This document shows, piece by piece, positions 39,076-50,541 of a DNA stretch of 64,000 bases. The position numbers and the translations under genes were made by a program. The notes beneath the pieces were generated by a model, which searched no databases, was not told the DNA's origin, and saw only the letters and a program-made list of their open reading frames with translations. Numbering within the stretch: position 1 is the first letter of the stretch; the number at the start of each line of letters is the position of its first letter. Origin of the DNA: Nomia melanderi (taxonomy: Eukaryota > Arthropoda > Insecta > Hymenoptera > Halictidae); contig NW_027475134.1 of assembly GCF_051020985.1 (NCBI RefSeq), positions 3,782,001 through 3,846,000 of the forward strand, read 5' to 3'.

Positions 39076-40825
39076 CCAATATATATCTGGTGATATCTCG
39101 GGTGCTATTAGAGATAGCGTAATAAACCAAAGTGCATTGTCTGTAGGAGGCCCTGGCGCATGAATCTGTGCAGCGGGAACGACCTCGGACCACCAGGGTC
39201 CGAAAAAACCACAGTCTCATGGGGCCGGACTCTCACGGTCAGGGTAAAATCCAATATATATCTGGTGATATCTCGGGTGCTATTAGAGATAGCGCAATAA
39301 ATCAAAGTGCATTGTCTGTAGGAGGCCCTGGCGCATGAATCTGTGCAGCGGGAACGACCTCGGACCACCAGGGGCCGAGAAAACTACAGTCTCATGCGGC
39401 CGGACACTCAGGGTCTGGGGAAAATCCAATATATATCTGGTGATATCTCGGGTCCTATTACAGATAGCGAAATAAATCAAAGTGCATTGTCTGTAGGAGG
39501 CCCTGGCGCATGAATCTGTGCAGCGGGAACGACCTCGAACCACCAGGGGCCGAGGAAACCACAGTCTCATGGGGCCGGACACTCAGGGTCAGGGAAAAAT
39601 GTAATATATATCTGGTGATATCTTGGGTGCTATTAGATATAGCGCAATAAACCAAAGTGCATTATCTGCAGGAGGCCCTGGCGCATGAATCTGTGCAACG
39701 GGAACGACCTCGGACCACCAGGGGCCGAAAAATCCACAGTCTCATGGGGCCGGACACTCAGGGTCAGGGAAAAATCCAATATATATCTGGTGATATCTTG
39801 GGTGCTATTAGCGATAGCGTAATAAACCAAAGTGAATTATCTGCAGGAGGCCCTGGCGCAAGAATCTGTGCAGCGGGAACGACCTCGGACCACCAGGGGC
39901 CGAGACAACAACCGTCTCATGGGGCCGGACACTCAGGGTCAGGGAAAAATCCAATATATATCTGGTGATATCTCGGGTTATATTACAGATAGCACAATAA
40001 ATCAACGTGCATTGTCTGTAGGAGGCCATGGCGCATGAATCTGAGCAGCGGGAACGACCTCGGACCACCAGGGGCCGAGACAACCACCGTCTCATGGGGC
40101 CGGACACTCAGGGTCAGGGGAAAATCCAATATATATCTGGTGATATCTCGGGTGCTATTACAGATAGAGCAATAAACCAAAGTGAATTATCTGCAGGAGG
40201 CCCTGGCCCATGCATCTGTGCAGCGGGAACAACCTCGGACCACCAGGGGCCGAGAAAACCACCGTCTCATGGGGCCGGACACTCAGGGTCAGGGTAAAAT
40301 GCTATATATATCTGGTGATATGTCGGGTGCTATTACAGATAGCGCAATAAATCAAAGTGCATTGTCTGGAGGAGGCCCTGGCGCATGTATCTGGGCAGCG
40401 GGAACGACCTCGGACCACCAGGGGCCGAGAAGACCGCAGTCTCATGGGGACGGACTCTCAGGGTCAGGGAAAAATCCAATATATATCTGGTGATATCTCG
40501 GGCGCTATTAGAGATAGCGCAATAAACCAAAGTGAATTATCTGCAGGAGGCCCTGGCGCATGAATCTGTGCAGCGGGAACGACCTCGGGCCACCAGGGGC
40601 TGAGAAAACGACCGTCTCATGGGGCCGGACATTCAGGGTCAGTGAAAAATCCAATATATATCTGGTGATATCTCGCCTGCTATTACAGATAGAGGAATAA
40701 ATCAAAGTGCATTGTCTGTAGGAGGCCCTGGCGCATGAATCTGTGCAGCGGGAACGACCTCGGACCACCAGGGGCCGAGAAAACCACAGTCTCATGGGGC
40801 CGGACACTCAGGGTCAGGGGAAAAT
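39076..40825 (+). repeat. Tandem 10-mer HOR (1,750 bp), copy 1 of 3
   Basis: Rare variants in order are GTAATAAACC, CAGGGTCCGAAAAAACC, TCTCACGGTCAGGG, ACTACAGTCTCATGCGG, GGGTCCTATTACAG, CCTCGAACC, TCTTGGGTGC, CGAAAAATCCACAG, GAGACAACAACCG, GGTTATATTACAG, ATCTGAGCAGCGG, GGCCCATGCATC, GCATGTATCTGGG, GAAGACCGCAG, CCTCGGGCC. The set repeats at an offset of 1,750 bp. Confidence 0.82.
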
Positions 40826-42225
40826 CCAATATATATCTGGTGATATCTCGGGTGCTATTAGAGATAGCGTAATAAACCAAAGTGCATTGTCTGTAGGAGG
40901 CCCTGGCGCATGAATCTGTGCAGCGGGAACGACCTCGGACCACCAGGGTCCGAAAAAACCACAGTCTCATGGGGCCGGAATCTCACGGTCAGGGTAAAAT
41001 CCAATATATATCTGGTGATATCTCGGGTGCTATTAGAGATAGCGCAATAAATCAAAGTGCATTGTCTGTAGGATGCCCTGGCGCATGAATCTGTGCAGCG
41101 GGAACGACCTCGGACCACCAGGGGCCGAGAAAACTACAGTCTCATGCGGCCGGACACTCAGGGTCTGGGGAAAATTCAATATATATCTGGTGATATCTCG
41201 GGTCCTATTACAGATAGCGAAATAAATCAAAGTGCATTGTCTGTAGGAGGCCCTGGCGCATGAATCTCTGCAGCGGGAACGACCTCGAACCACCAGGGGC
41301 CGAGGAAACCACAGTCTCATGGGGCCGGACACTCAGGGTCAGGGAAAAATCCAATATATATCTGGTGATATCTTGGGTGCTATTAGATATAGCGCAATAA
41401 ACCAAAGTGCATTATCTGCAGGAGGCCCTGGCGCATGAATCTGTGCAACGGGAACGACCTCGGACCACCAGGGGCCGAAAAATCCACAGTCTCATGGGGC
41501 CGGACACTCAGGGTCAGGGAAAAATCCAATATATATCTGGTGATATCTTGGGTGCTATTAGCGATAGCGTAATAAACCAAAGTGAATTATCTGCAGGAGG
41601 CCCTGGCGCAAGAATCTGTGCAGCGGGAACGACCTCGGACCACCAGGGGCCGAGACAACAACCGTCTCATGGGGCCGGACACTCAGGGTCAGGGAAAAAT
41701 CCAATATATATCTGGTGATATCTCGGGTTATATTACAGATAGCACAATAAATCAACGTGCATTGTCTGTAGGAGGCCCTGGCGCATGAATCTGAGCAGCG
41801 GGAACGACCTCGGACCACCAGGGGCCGAGACAACCACCGTCTCATGGGGCCGGACACTCAGGGTCAGGGGAAAATCCAATATATATCTGGTGATATCTCG
41901 GGTGCTATTACAGATAGAGCAATAAACCAAAGTGAATTATCTGCAGGAGGCCCTGGCCCATGCATCTGTGCAGCGGGAACGACCTCGGGCCACCAGGGGC
42001 TGAGAAAACGACCGTCTCATGGGGCCGGACATTCAGGGTCAGTGAAAAATCCAATATATATCTGGTGATATCTCGGCTGCTATTACAGATAGAGGAATAA
42101 ATCAAAGTGCATTGTCTGTAGGAGGCCCTGGCGCATGAATCTGTGCAGCGGGAACGACCTCGGACCACCAGGGGCCGAGAAAACCACAGTCTCATGGGGC
42201 CGGACACTCAGGGTCAGGGGAAAAT
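40826..42225 (+). repeat. Tandem HOR copy 2 of 3, an 8-mer (1,400 bp) that lost two monomers
   Basis: The order is the same as in copy 1 but exactly 350 bp are missing. The GGCCCATGCATCTGTGCAGCG unit near 41960 runs directly into the CCTCGGGCCACC unit, skipping the GCATGTATCTGGG and GAAGACCGCAG units of 40227-40576. Private changes include GGATGCCCTGG near 41073 and GAATCTCTGCAGCGG near 41263, both shared with copy 3. Confidence 0.82.
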
Positions 42226-43556
42226 CCAATATATATCTGGTGATATCTCGGGTGCTATTAGAGATAGCGTAATAAACCAAAGTGCATTGTCTGTAGGAGG
42301 CCCTGGCGCATGAATCTGTGCAGCGGTAACGACCTCGGACCACCAGGGTCCGAAAAAACCGCAGTCTCATGGGGCCGGACTCTCACGGTCAGGGTAAAAT
42401 CCAATATATATCTGGTGATATCTCGGGTGCTATTAGAGATAGCGCAATAAATCAAAGTGCATTGTCTGTAGGATGCCCTGGCGCATGAATCTGTGCAGCG
42501 GGAACGACCTCGGACCACCAGGGGCCGAGAAAACTACAGTCTCATGCGGCCGGACACTCAGGGTCTGGGGAAAATTCAATATATATCTGGTGATATCTCG
42601 GGTCCTATTACAGATAGCGAAATAAATCAAAGTGCATTGTCTGTAGGAGGCCCTGGCGCATGAATCTCTGCAGCGGGAACGACCTCGAACCACCAGGGGC
42701 CGAGGAAACCACAGTCTCATGGGGCCGGACACTCAGGGTCAGGGAAAAATCCAATATATATCTGGTGATATCTTGGGTGCTATTAGATATACCGCAATAA
42801 ACCAAAGTGCATTATCTGCAGGAGGCCCTGGCGCATGAATCTGTGCAACGGGAACGACCTCGGACCACCAGGGGCCGAAAAATCCACAGTCTCATGGGGC
42901 CGGACACTCAGGGTCAGGGAAAAATCCAATATATATCTGGTGATATCTTGGGTGCTATTAGCGATAGCGTAATAAACCAAAGTGAATTATCTGCAGGAGG
43001 CCCTGGCGCAAGAATCTGTGCAGCGGGAACGACCTCGGACCACCAGGGGCCGAGACAACAACCGTCTCATGGGGCCGGACACTCAGGGTCAGGGAAAAAT
43101 CCAATATATATCTGGTGATATCTCGGGTTATATTACAGATAGCACAATAAATCAACGTGCATTGTCTGTAGGAGGCCCTGGCGCATGAATCTGAGCAGCG
43201 GGAACGACCTCGGACCACCAGGGGCCGAGACAACCACCGTCTCATGGGGCCGGACACTCAGGGTCAGGGGAAAATCCAATATATATCTGGTGATATCTCG
43301 GGTGCTATTACAGATAGAGCAATAAACCAAAGTGAATTATCTGCAGGAGGCCCTGACCCATGCATCTGTGCAGCGGGAACAACCTCGGACCACCAGGGGC
43401 CGAGAAAACCACCGTCTCATGGGGCCGGACACTCAGGGTCAGGGTAAAATGCTATATATATCTGGTGATATGTCGGGTGCTATTACAGATAGCGCAATAA
43501 ATCAAAGTGCATTGTCTGGAGGAGGCCCTGGCGCATGTATCTGGGCAGCGGGAACG
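42226..43556 (+). repeat. Tandem HOR copy 3 of 3, truncated at right
   Basis: The copy shares GGATGCCCTGG and GAATCTCTGCAGCGG with copy 2, but it retains the GCATGTATCTGGG unit that copy 2 has lost (43530). The offset of that part to copy 1 is 3,150 bp. Private changes include CAGCGGTAACG near 42325, GATATACCGC near 42787 and CCCTGACCCATG near 43352. After about 43,556 it passes into units leading to block E. Confidence 0.8.
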
Positions 43557-43796
43557 ACATCGAACCACCAGGGGCCGAGAAAACCACAGTCTCATGGGGC
43601 CGGACACTCAGGGTCAGGGGAAAATCCAATATATATCTGGTGATATCTCGGGTGCTATTAGATACAGCGCAATAAACCAAAGTGAATTATCTGCAGGAGG
43701 CCCTGGCGCATGAATCTGGGCAGCGGGAACGACCTCGGACCACCAGGGGCCGAGAAAACCACAGTCTAATGGGGCCGGACACTCAGGGTCAGGGGA

Positions 43797-45221
43797 AAAT
43801 CCAATATATATCTGGTGATATCTCGGGTGCTATTAGAGATAGCGCAATAAACCAAAGTGAATTATCTGCAGGAGGCCCTGCCGCATGCATCTGTGCAGCG
43901 GGAACGACCTCGGAACACCAGGGGCCGAGAAAACCTCCGTCTCATGGGGCAGGACACTCAGGGTCAGTGAAAAATCCAATATATATCTGCTGATATCTCG
44001 GGTGCTGTTACAGATAGCGCAATAAATCAAAGTGCATTGTCTGTAGGAGACCCTGGCGCATGAACCTGTGCAGCGGGAACGTTCTCGGACCTCCAGGGAC
44101 CGAGAAAACCACAGTCTCATGGGGCCGGACACTCAAGGTCAGGGGAAAATCCAATATATATGTGGTGATATCTCGGGTGCTATTACAGATAGCGCAATAA
44201 ATCAAAGTGCATTGTCTGTAGGAGACCCTGGCGCATGAACCTGTCCAGCGGGAACGACCTCGGACCACCAGGGGCCGAGAAAACCACCGTCTCATGGGGC
44301 CGGACACTCTGGGTCAGCGAAAAATCCAATATATATCTGGTGATATCTCGGGTGCTATTACAGATAGCGCAATAAATCAAAGTGCATTGTCTGTAGGAGG
44401 CCCTGGCGCATGAATCTGTGCAGCGGGAACGACCTCGGACCACCAGGGGCCGAGGAAACCACAGTCTCATGGGGCCGGACACTCAGGGTCAGGGAAAAAT
44501 CCAATATATATCTGGTGATATCTCGGGTGCTATTAGAGATAGCGCAATAAACCAAAGTGAATTATCTGCAGGAGGCCCTGCCGCATGCATCTGTGCAGCG
44601 GGAACGACCTCGGAACACCAGGGGCCGAGAAAACCTCCGTCTCATGGGGCAGGACACTCAGGGTCAGTGAAAAATCCAATATATATCTGCTGATATCTCG
44701 GGTGCTGTTACAGATAGCGCAATAAATCAAAGTGCATTGTCTGTAGGAGACCCTGGCGCATGAACCTGTGCAGCGGGAACGTTCTCGGACCTCCAGGGAC
44801 CGAGAAAACCACAGTCTCATGGGGCCGGACACTCAAGGTCAGGGGAAAATCCAATATATATGTGGTGATATCTCGGGTGCTATTACAGATAGCGCAATAA
44901 ATCAAAGTGCATTGTCTGTAGGAGACCCTGGCGCATGAACCTGTCCAGCGGGAACGACCTCGGACCACCAGGGGCCGAGAAAACCACCGTCTCATGGGGC
45001 CGGACACTCTGGGTCAGCGAAAAATCCAATATATATCTGGTGATATCTCGGGTGCTATTACAGATAGCGCAATAAATCAAAGTGCATTGTCTGTAGGAGG
45101 CCCTGGCGCATGAATCTGTGCAGCGGGAACGACCTCGGACCACCAGGGGCCGAGGAAACCACAGTCTCATGGGGCCGGACACTCAGGGTCAGGGAAAAAT
45201 CCAATATATATCTGGTGATAT
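43797..45221 (+). repeat. 700-bp tandem duplication of block E (4 monomers), two copies
   Basis: Copies of block E start at 43881 and 44581, exactly 700 bp apart. The duplicated segment is about 43797-44521 and 44497-45221. Both copies carry the private variant AACCTCCGTCTCATGG (near 43934 and 44634) and I saw no differences between them until TCTCGGG against TCTTGGG at the right end. This is one of the youngest events in the window, or an assembly artefact. Confidence 0.85.
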
Positions 45222-47079
45222 CTTGGGTGCTATTAGATATAGCGCAATAAACCAAAGTGAATTATCTGCAGGAGGCCCTGGCGCATGAATCTGTGCAACG
45301 GGAACGACCTCGGACCACCAGGGGCCGAAAAATCCAGTCTCATGGGGCCGGACACTCAGGATCAGGGAAAAATCAAATATATATCTGGTGATATCTTGGG
45401 TGGTATTAGAGATAGCGTAATAAACCAAAGTGAATTATCTGCAGGAGGCCCTGGCGCAAGAATCTGTGCAGCGGGAACGACCTCGGACCACCAGGGGCCG
45501 AGACAACAACCGTCTCATGGGGCCGGACACTCAGGGTCAGGGAAAAATCCAATACATATCTGGTGATATCTCGGGTTATATTACAGATAGCACAATAAAT
45601 CAAAGTGCATTGTCTGTAGGAGGCCCTGGCGCATGAATCTGTGCAGAGGGAACGATTTCGGACCACCAGGGGCCGAGACAACAACCGTCTCATGGGGCCG
45701 GACACTCAGGGTCAGGGAAAAATCCAATATATATCTGGGGATATCTCGGGTTATATTACAGATAGCACAATAAATCAAAGTGCATTGTCTGTAGGAGGCC
45801 CTGGCGCATGAATCTGTGCAGAGGGAACGACCTCGGACCACCAGGGGCCGAGAAAACCACAGTCTCATGGAGCCGGACACTCAGGGTCAGGGGAAAATCC
45901 AATATATATCTGGTGATATCTCGGGTGCTATTACAGATAGCGCAATAAACCAAAGTGAATTATCTGCAGGAGGCCCTGGCGCATGAATCTGTGCAGCGGG
46001 AACGACCTCGGACCACCAGGGGCCGAGAAAACCACAGTCTCATGGAGCCGGACACTCAGGGTCAAGGGAAAATCCAATATATATCTGGTGATATCTCGGG
46101 TGCTATTACAGATAGCGCAATAAATCAAAGTGAATTATCTGCAGGAGGCCCTGGCGCATGAATCTGTGCAGCGGGAACGACCTCGGACCACCAGGGGCCG
46201 AGAAAACCACAGTCACATGGGGCCGGTCACTCAGGGTCAGGGGAAAATCCAATATATATCTGGTGATATCTCGGGTGCTATTAGATACAGCGCAATAAAC
46301 CTAATTGAATTATCTGCAGGAGGCCCTGGCGCATGAATCTGGGCAGCGGGAACGACCTCGGACCACCAGGGGCCGAGAAAACCACAGTCTAGTGGGGCCG
46401 GACACTCAGGGTCAGGGGAAAATCCAATATATATATCTGGTGATATCTTGGGTGCTATTAGATATAGCGCAATAAACCAAAGTGAATTATCTGCAGGAGG
46501 CCCTGGCGCATGAATCTGTGCAACGGGAACGACCTCGGACCACCAGGGGCCGAAAAATCCACAGTCTCATGGGGCCGGACACTCAGGATCAGGGAAAAAT
46601 CCAATATATATCTGGTGATATCTTGGGTGGTATTAGAGATAGCGTAATAAACCAAAGTGAATTATCTGCAGGAGGCTCTGGCGCAAGAATCTGTGCAGCG
46701 GGAACGACCTCGGACCACCAGGGGCCGAGACAACAACCGTCTCATGGGGCCGGACACTCAGGGTCAGGGAAAAATCCAATATATATCTGGTGATATCTCG
46801 GGTTATATTACAGATAGCACAATAAATCAAAGTGCATTGTCTGTAGGAGGCCCTGGCGCATGAATCTGTGCAGAGGGAACGATTTCGGACCACCAGGGGC
46901 CGAGACAACAACCGTCTCATGGGGCCGGACACTCAGGGTCAGGGAAAAATCCAATATATATCTGGTGATATCTCGGGTTATATTACAGATAGCACAATAA
47001 ATCAAAGTGCATTGTCTGTAGGAGGCCCTGGCGCATGAATCTGTGCAGAGGGAACGACCTCGGACCACCAGGGGCCGAG
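45205..47079 (+). repeat. 1.2-kb tandem duplication (7 monomers), two copies
   Basis: About 45205-45852 repeats at 46430-47079. The offset is 1,225 bp left of base 45335 and 1,227 bp right of it, because the first copy has a private 2-bp deletion there (CCAGTCTC against CCACAGTCTC). Shared variants are TCTTGGGTGC, CTCAGGATCAGGG, TTGGGTGGTATT, GAGACAACAACCG, GAGGGAACGATTTCGG. The intervening CATGGAGCCGG units are the same type as at 20.5-20.9 kb. Confidence 0.8.
45328..45345 (+). repeat. 173-bp monomer with a private 2-bp deletion
   Basis: AAAAATCCAGTCTCATGG lacks the AC present in AAAAATCCACAGTCTC in the copy at 46555. Since the copy retains the bases, the deletion came after the 1.2-kb duplication. 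Confidence 0.82.
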
Positions 47080-47388
47080 AAAACCACCGTCTCATGGCGC
47101 CGGACACTCAGGGTCAGGGGAAAATCCAATATATATCTGGTGATATCTCGGGTGCTATTACAGATAGCGCAATAAATCAAAGTGAATTATCTGCAGGAGG
47201 CCCTGGCGCATGAATCTGTGCAGCGGGAACGACCTCGGACCACCAGGGGCCGAGAAAACCACAGTCTCATGGAGCCGGACACTCAGGGTCAGGGGAAAAT
47301 CCAATATATATCTGGTGATATCTCGGGTGCTATTACAGATAGCGCAATAAACCAAAGTGTATTATCTGCAGGAGGCCCTGGCGCATGA

Positions 47389-50300
47389 ATCTGTGCAGCG
47401 GGAACGACCTCGGACCACCAGGGGCCGAGAAAACCACAGTCTCATGGAGCCGGACACTCAAGGTCAGGGGAAAATCCAATATATATCTGGTGATATCTCG
47501 GGTGCTATTACAGATAGCGCAATAAATCAAAGTGCATTGTCTGTAGGAGGCCCTGGCGCATGAATCTGTGCAGCGGGAACGACCTCGGACCACCAGGGGC
47601 CGAGAAAACCACAGTCACATGGGGCCGGTCACTCAGGGTAAGGGGAAAATCCAATATATATCTGGTGATATCTCGGGTGCTATTAGATACAGCGCAATAA
47701 ACCTAATTGAATTATCTGCAGGAGGCCCTGGCGCATGAATAAGGGCAGCGGGAACGACCTCGGACCACCAGGGGCCGAGAAAACCACAGTCTAGTGGGGC
47801 CGGACACTCAGGGTCAGGGGAAAATCCAATATATATATCAAGTGATATCTCGGGTGCTATTAGATACAGCGCAATAAACCAAAGTGTATTATCTGCAAGA
47901 GGCCCTGGCGCATGCATCTGTGCAGCGGGAACGACCTCGGACCACCAGGGGCCGAGAAAACTAAAGTCTCATGGGGCCGGACACTCAGGGTCTGGGGAAA
48001 ATCCATTATATATCTGGTGATATGTCGGGAGCTATTACAGATAGCGCAATAAATCAAAGTTCATTGTCTGGACGAGGCCCTGGCGCATGAATCTGTGCAG
48101 CGGGAGCGACCTCGGTCCACCAGGGTCCGAGAAAACCACCGTCTCATGGGGCTGGACACTCAGGGTCAGGGAAAAATCCAATATATATCTGGTGATATCT
48201 CGGGTTATATTACAGATAGCACAATAAATCAAAGTGCATTGTCTGGACGAGGCCCTGGCGCATGAATCTGTGCAGCGGGAACGACCTCGGTCCACCAGGG
48301 GCCGAGAAAACCACCGTCTCATGGGGCTGGACACTCAGGGTGAGGGTAATATCCAATATATATCTGGTGATATCTCGGGTGCTATTACAGATAGCGCAAT
48401 AAATCAAAGTGCATTGTCTGTAGGAGGCCCTGGCGCATGAACCTGTGCAGCGGCAACGACCTCGGACCACCAGGGGCCGAGAAAACCACAGTCTCATGGG
48501 GCCGGACACTCTGGGTCAGGGGAAAATCCAATATATATCTGGTGATATCTCGGGTGCTATTACAGATAGCGCAATAAATCAAAGTGCATTGTCTGCAGGA
48601 GGCCCTTGCGAATGAATCTGTTCAGCGGGAACGACCTCGGATCACCAGGGGCCGAGAAAATTACAGATATTCGGAATCCGTCACCCAAGGTCATGTGAAA
48701 ATCCAGCATATATCTGGTGATATTTCGGGTGCTATTATAGATAGCGCAATAAACCAAAGTGAATTATCTGCAGTAGGCCCTGGCGCATGCATCTGTGCAG
48801 CGGGAACGACCTCGGACAACCAGGGGCCGAGAAAGCCACAGACTCATGGGGCTGGACACTCAGGGTTAGGGAAAAATCCAATATATATCTGGTGATATCT
48901 CGGGTGCTATTACAGATAGTACAATAAATCAAAGTGCCCTGTCTGTAGGAGGCCCTGGCGCATGAATCTGTGCAGCGGGAACGACCTCGGACCACCAGGG
49001 GCCGAGAAAACCACCGTCTCATGGGGACGGACACTCAGGGTCTGGCGAAAATCCACTATATATCTGGTGATATCTCGGGTGCTATTAGAGATAGCGCAAT
49101 AAACCAAAGTGAATTATCTGCAGGAGGCCCTGGCGCATGAATCTGTGCAGCGGGAACGACCTCGGACCACCAGGGGCCGAGAAAACCACAGTCTCATGGA
49201 GCCGGACACTCAGGGTCAGGGGAAAATCCAATATATATCTGGTGATATCTCGGGTGCTATTACAGATAGCGCAATAAATCAAAGTGAATTATCTGCAGGA
49301 GGCCCTGGCGCATGAATCTGTGCAGCGGGAACGACCTCGGACCACCAGGGGCCGAGAAAACCACAGTCACATGGGGCCGGTCACTCAGGGTCAGGGGAAA
49401 ATCCAATATATATCTGGTGATATCTCGGGTGCTATTAGATACAGCGCAATAAACCAAATTGAATTATCTGCAGGAGGCCCTGCCGCATGAATCTGGGCAG
49501 CGGGATCGACCTCGGACCACCAGGGGCCGAGAAAACCACAGTCTAGTGGGTCGGACACTCAGGGTCAGGGGAAAATCCAATATATATATCAGGTGATATC
49601 TCGGGTGCTATTAGATACAGCGCAATAAACCAAAGTGTATTATCTGCAAGAGGCCCTGGCGCATGCATCTGTGCAGCGGGAACGACCTCGGACCACCAGG
49701 GGCCGAGAAAACTAAAGTCTCATGGGGCCGGACACTCAGGGTCTGGGGAAAATCCATTGTATATCTGGTGATATGTCGGGAGCTATTACAGATAGCGCAA
49801 TAAATCAAAGTTCATTGTCTGGAGGAGGCCCTGGCGCATGAATCTGTGCAGCGGGAACGACCTCGGTCCACCAGGGGCCGAGAAAACCACCGTCTCATGG
49901 GGCTGGACACTCAGGGTGAGGGTAATATCCAATATATATCTGGTGATATCTCGGGTGCTATTACAGATAGCGCAATAAATCAAAGTGCATTGTCTGTAGG
50001 AGGCCCTGGCGCATGAACCTGTGCAGCGGCAACGACCTCGGACCACCAGGGGCCGAGAAAACCACAGTCTCATGGGGCCGGACACTCTTGGTCAGGGGAA
50101 AATCCAATATATATCTGGTGATATCTCGGGTGCTATTACAGATAGCGCAATAAATCAAAGTGCATTGTCTGCAGGAGGCCCTTGCGAATGAATCTGTTCA
50201 GCGGGAACGACCTCGGATCACCAGGGGCCGAGAAAACCACCGACACATGGGGCCGGACACTCAGGGTCGAGGAAAAATCCAATATATATCTGGTGATATC

Positions 50301-50541
50301 TCGGGTGCTATTAGAGATAGCGCGATAAATCAAAGTGAATTATCTGCAGGAGGCCCTGGCGCATGCATCTGTGCAGCGGGAACGACCTCGGACCACCAGG
50401 GGCCGAGAAAACCACCGTCTCATGGGGCCGGACACTCAGGGTCAGGGGAAAATCCAATATATATCTGGTGATATATCGGGTGCCATTAGAGATAGCTCGA
50501 TAAATCAAAGTGCATTGTCTGCAGGAGGCCCTGACGCATGA
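47389..50541 (+). repeat. 3,153-bp tandem higher-order repeat (18 monomers), copy A
   Basis: Copy A abuts copy B (50542-53694) directly. The period is 18 x 175 plus 3. Contents in order are CATGGAGCCGG with CTCAAGGTC, GAATAAGGGCAGCGG, the 177-bp AT-insertion unit, AAACTAAAGTC, the GGTCCGAG unit, GTGAGGGTAATATCC, CCCTTGCGAATG, a type-D unit (48661), GTCTGGCGAAAATCC, a second AT-insertion unit (49578) and a second CCCTTGCGAATG unit. The 18-mer therefore contains an older internal duplication of the 10-mer cassette. Confidence 0.86.
48661..48744 (+). repeat. Type-D divergent monomer core, copy 7, recombinant on the left
   Basis: The left half of the monomer comes from the CCCTTGCGAATGAATCTGTTCAGC / CGGATCACCAGG unit and switches into D at GCCGAGAAAATTACAG. 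The right flank is standard. Confidence 0.87.
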
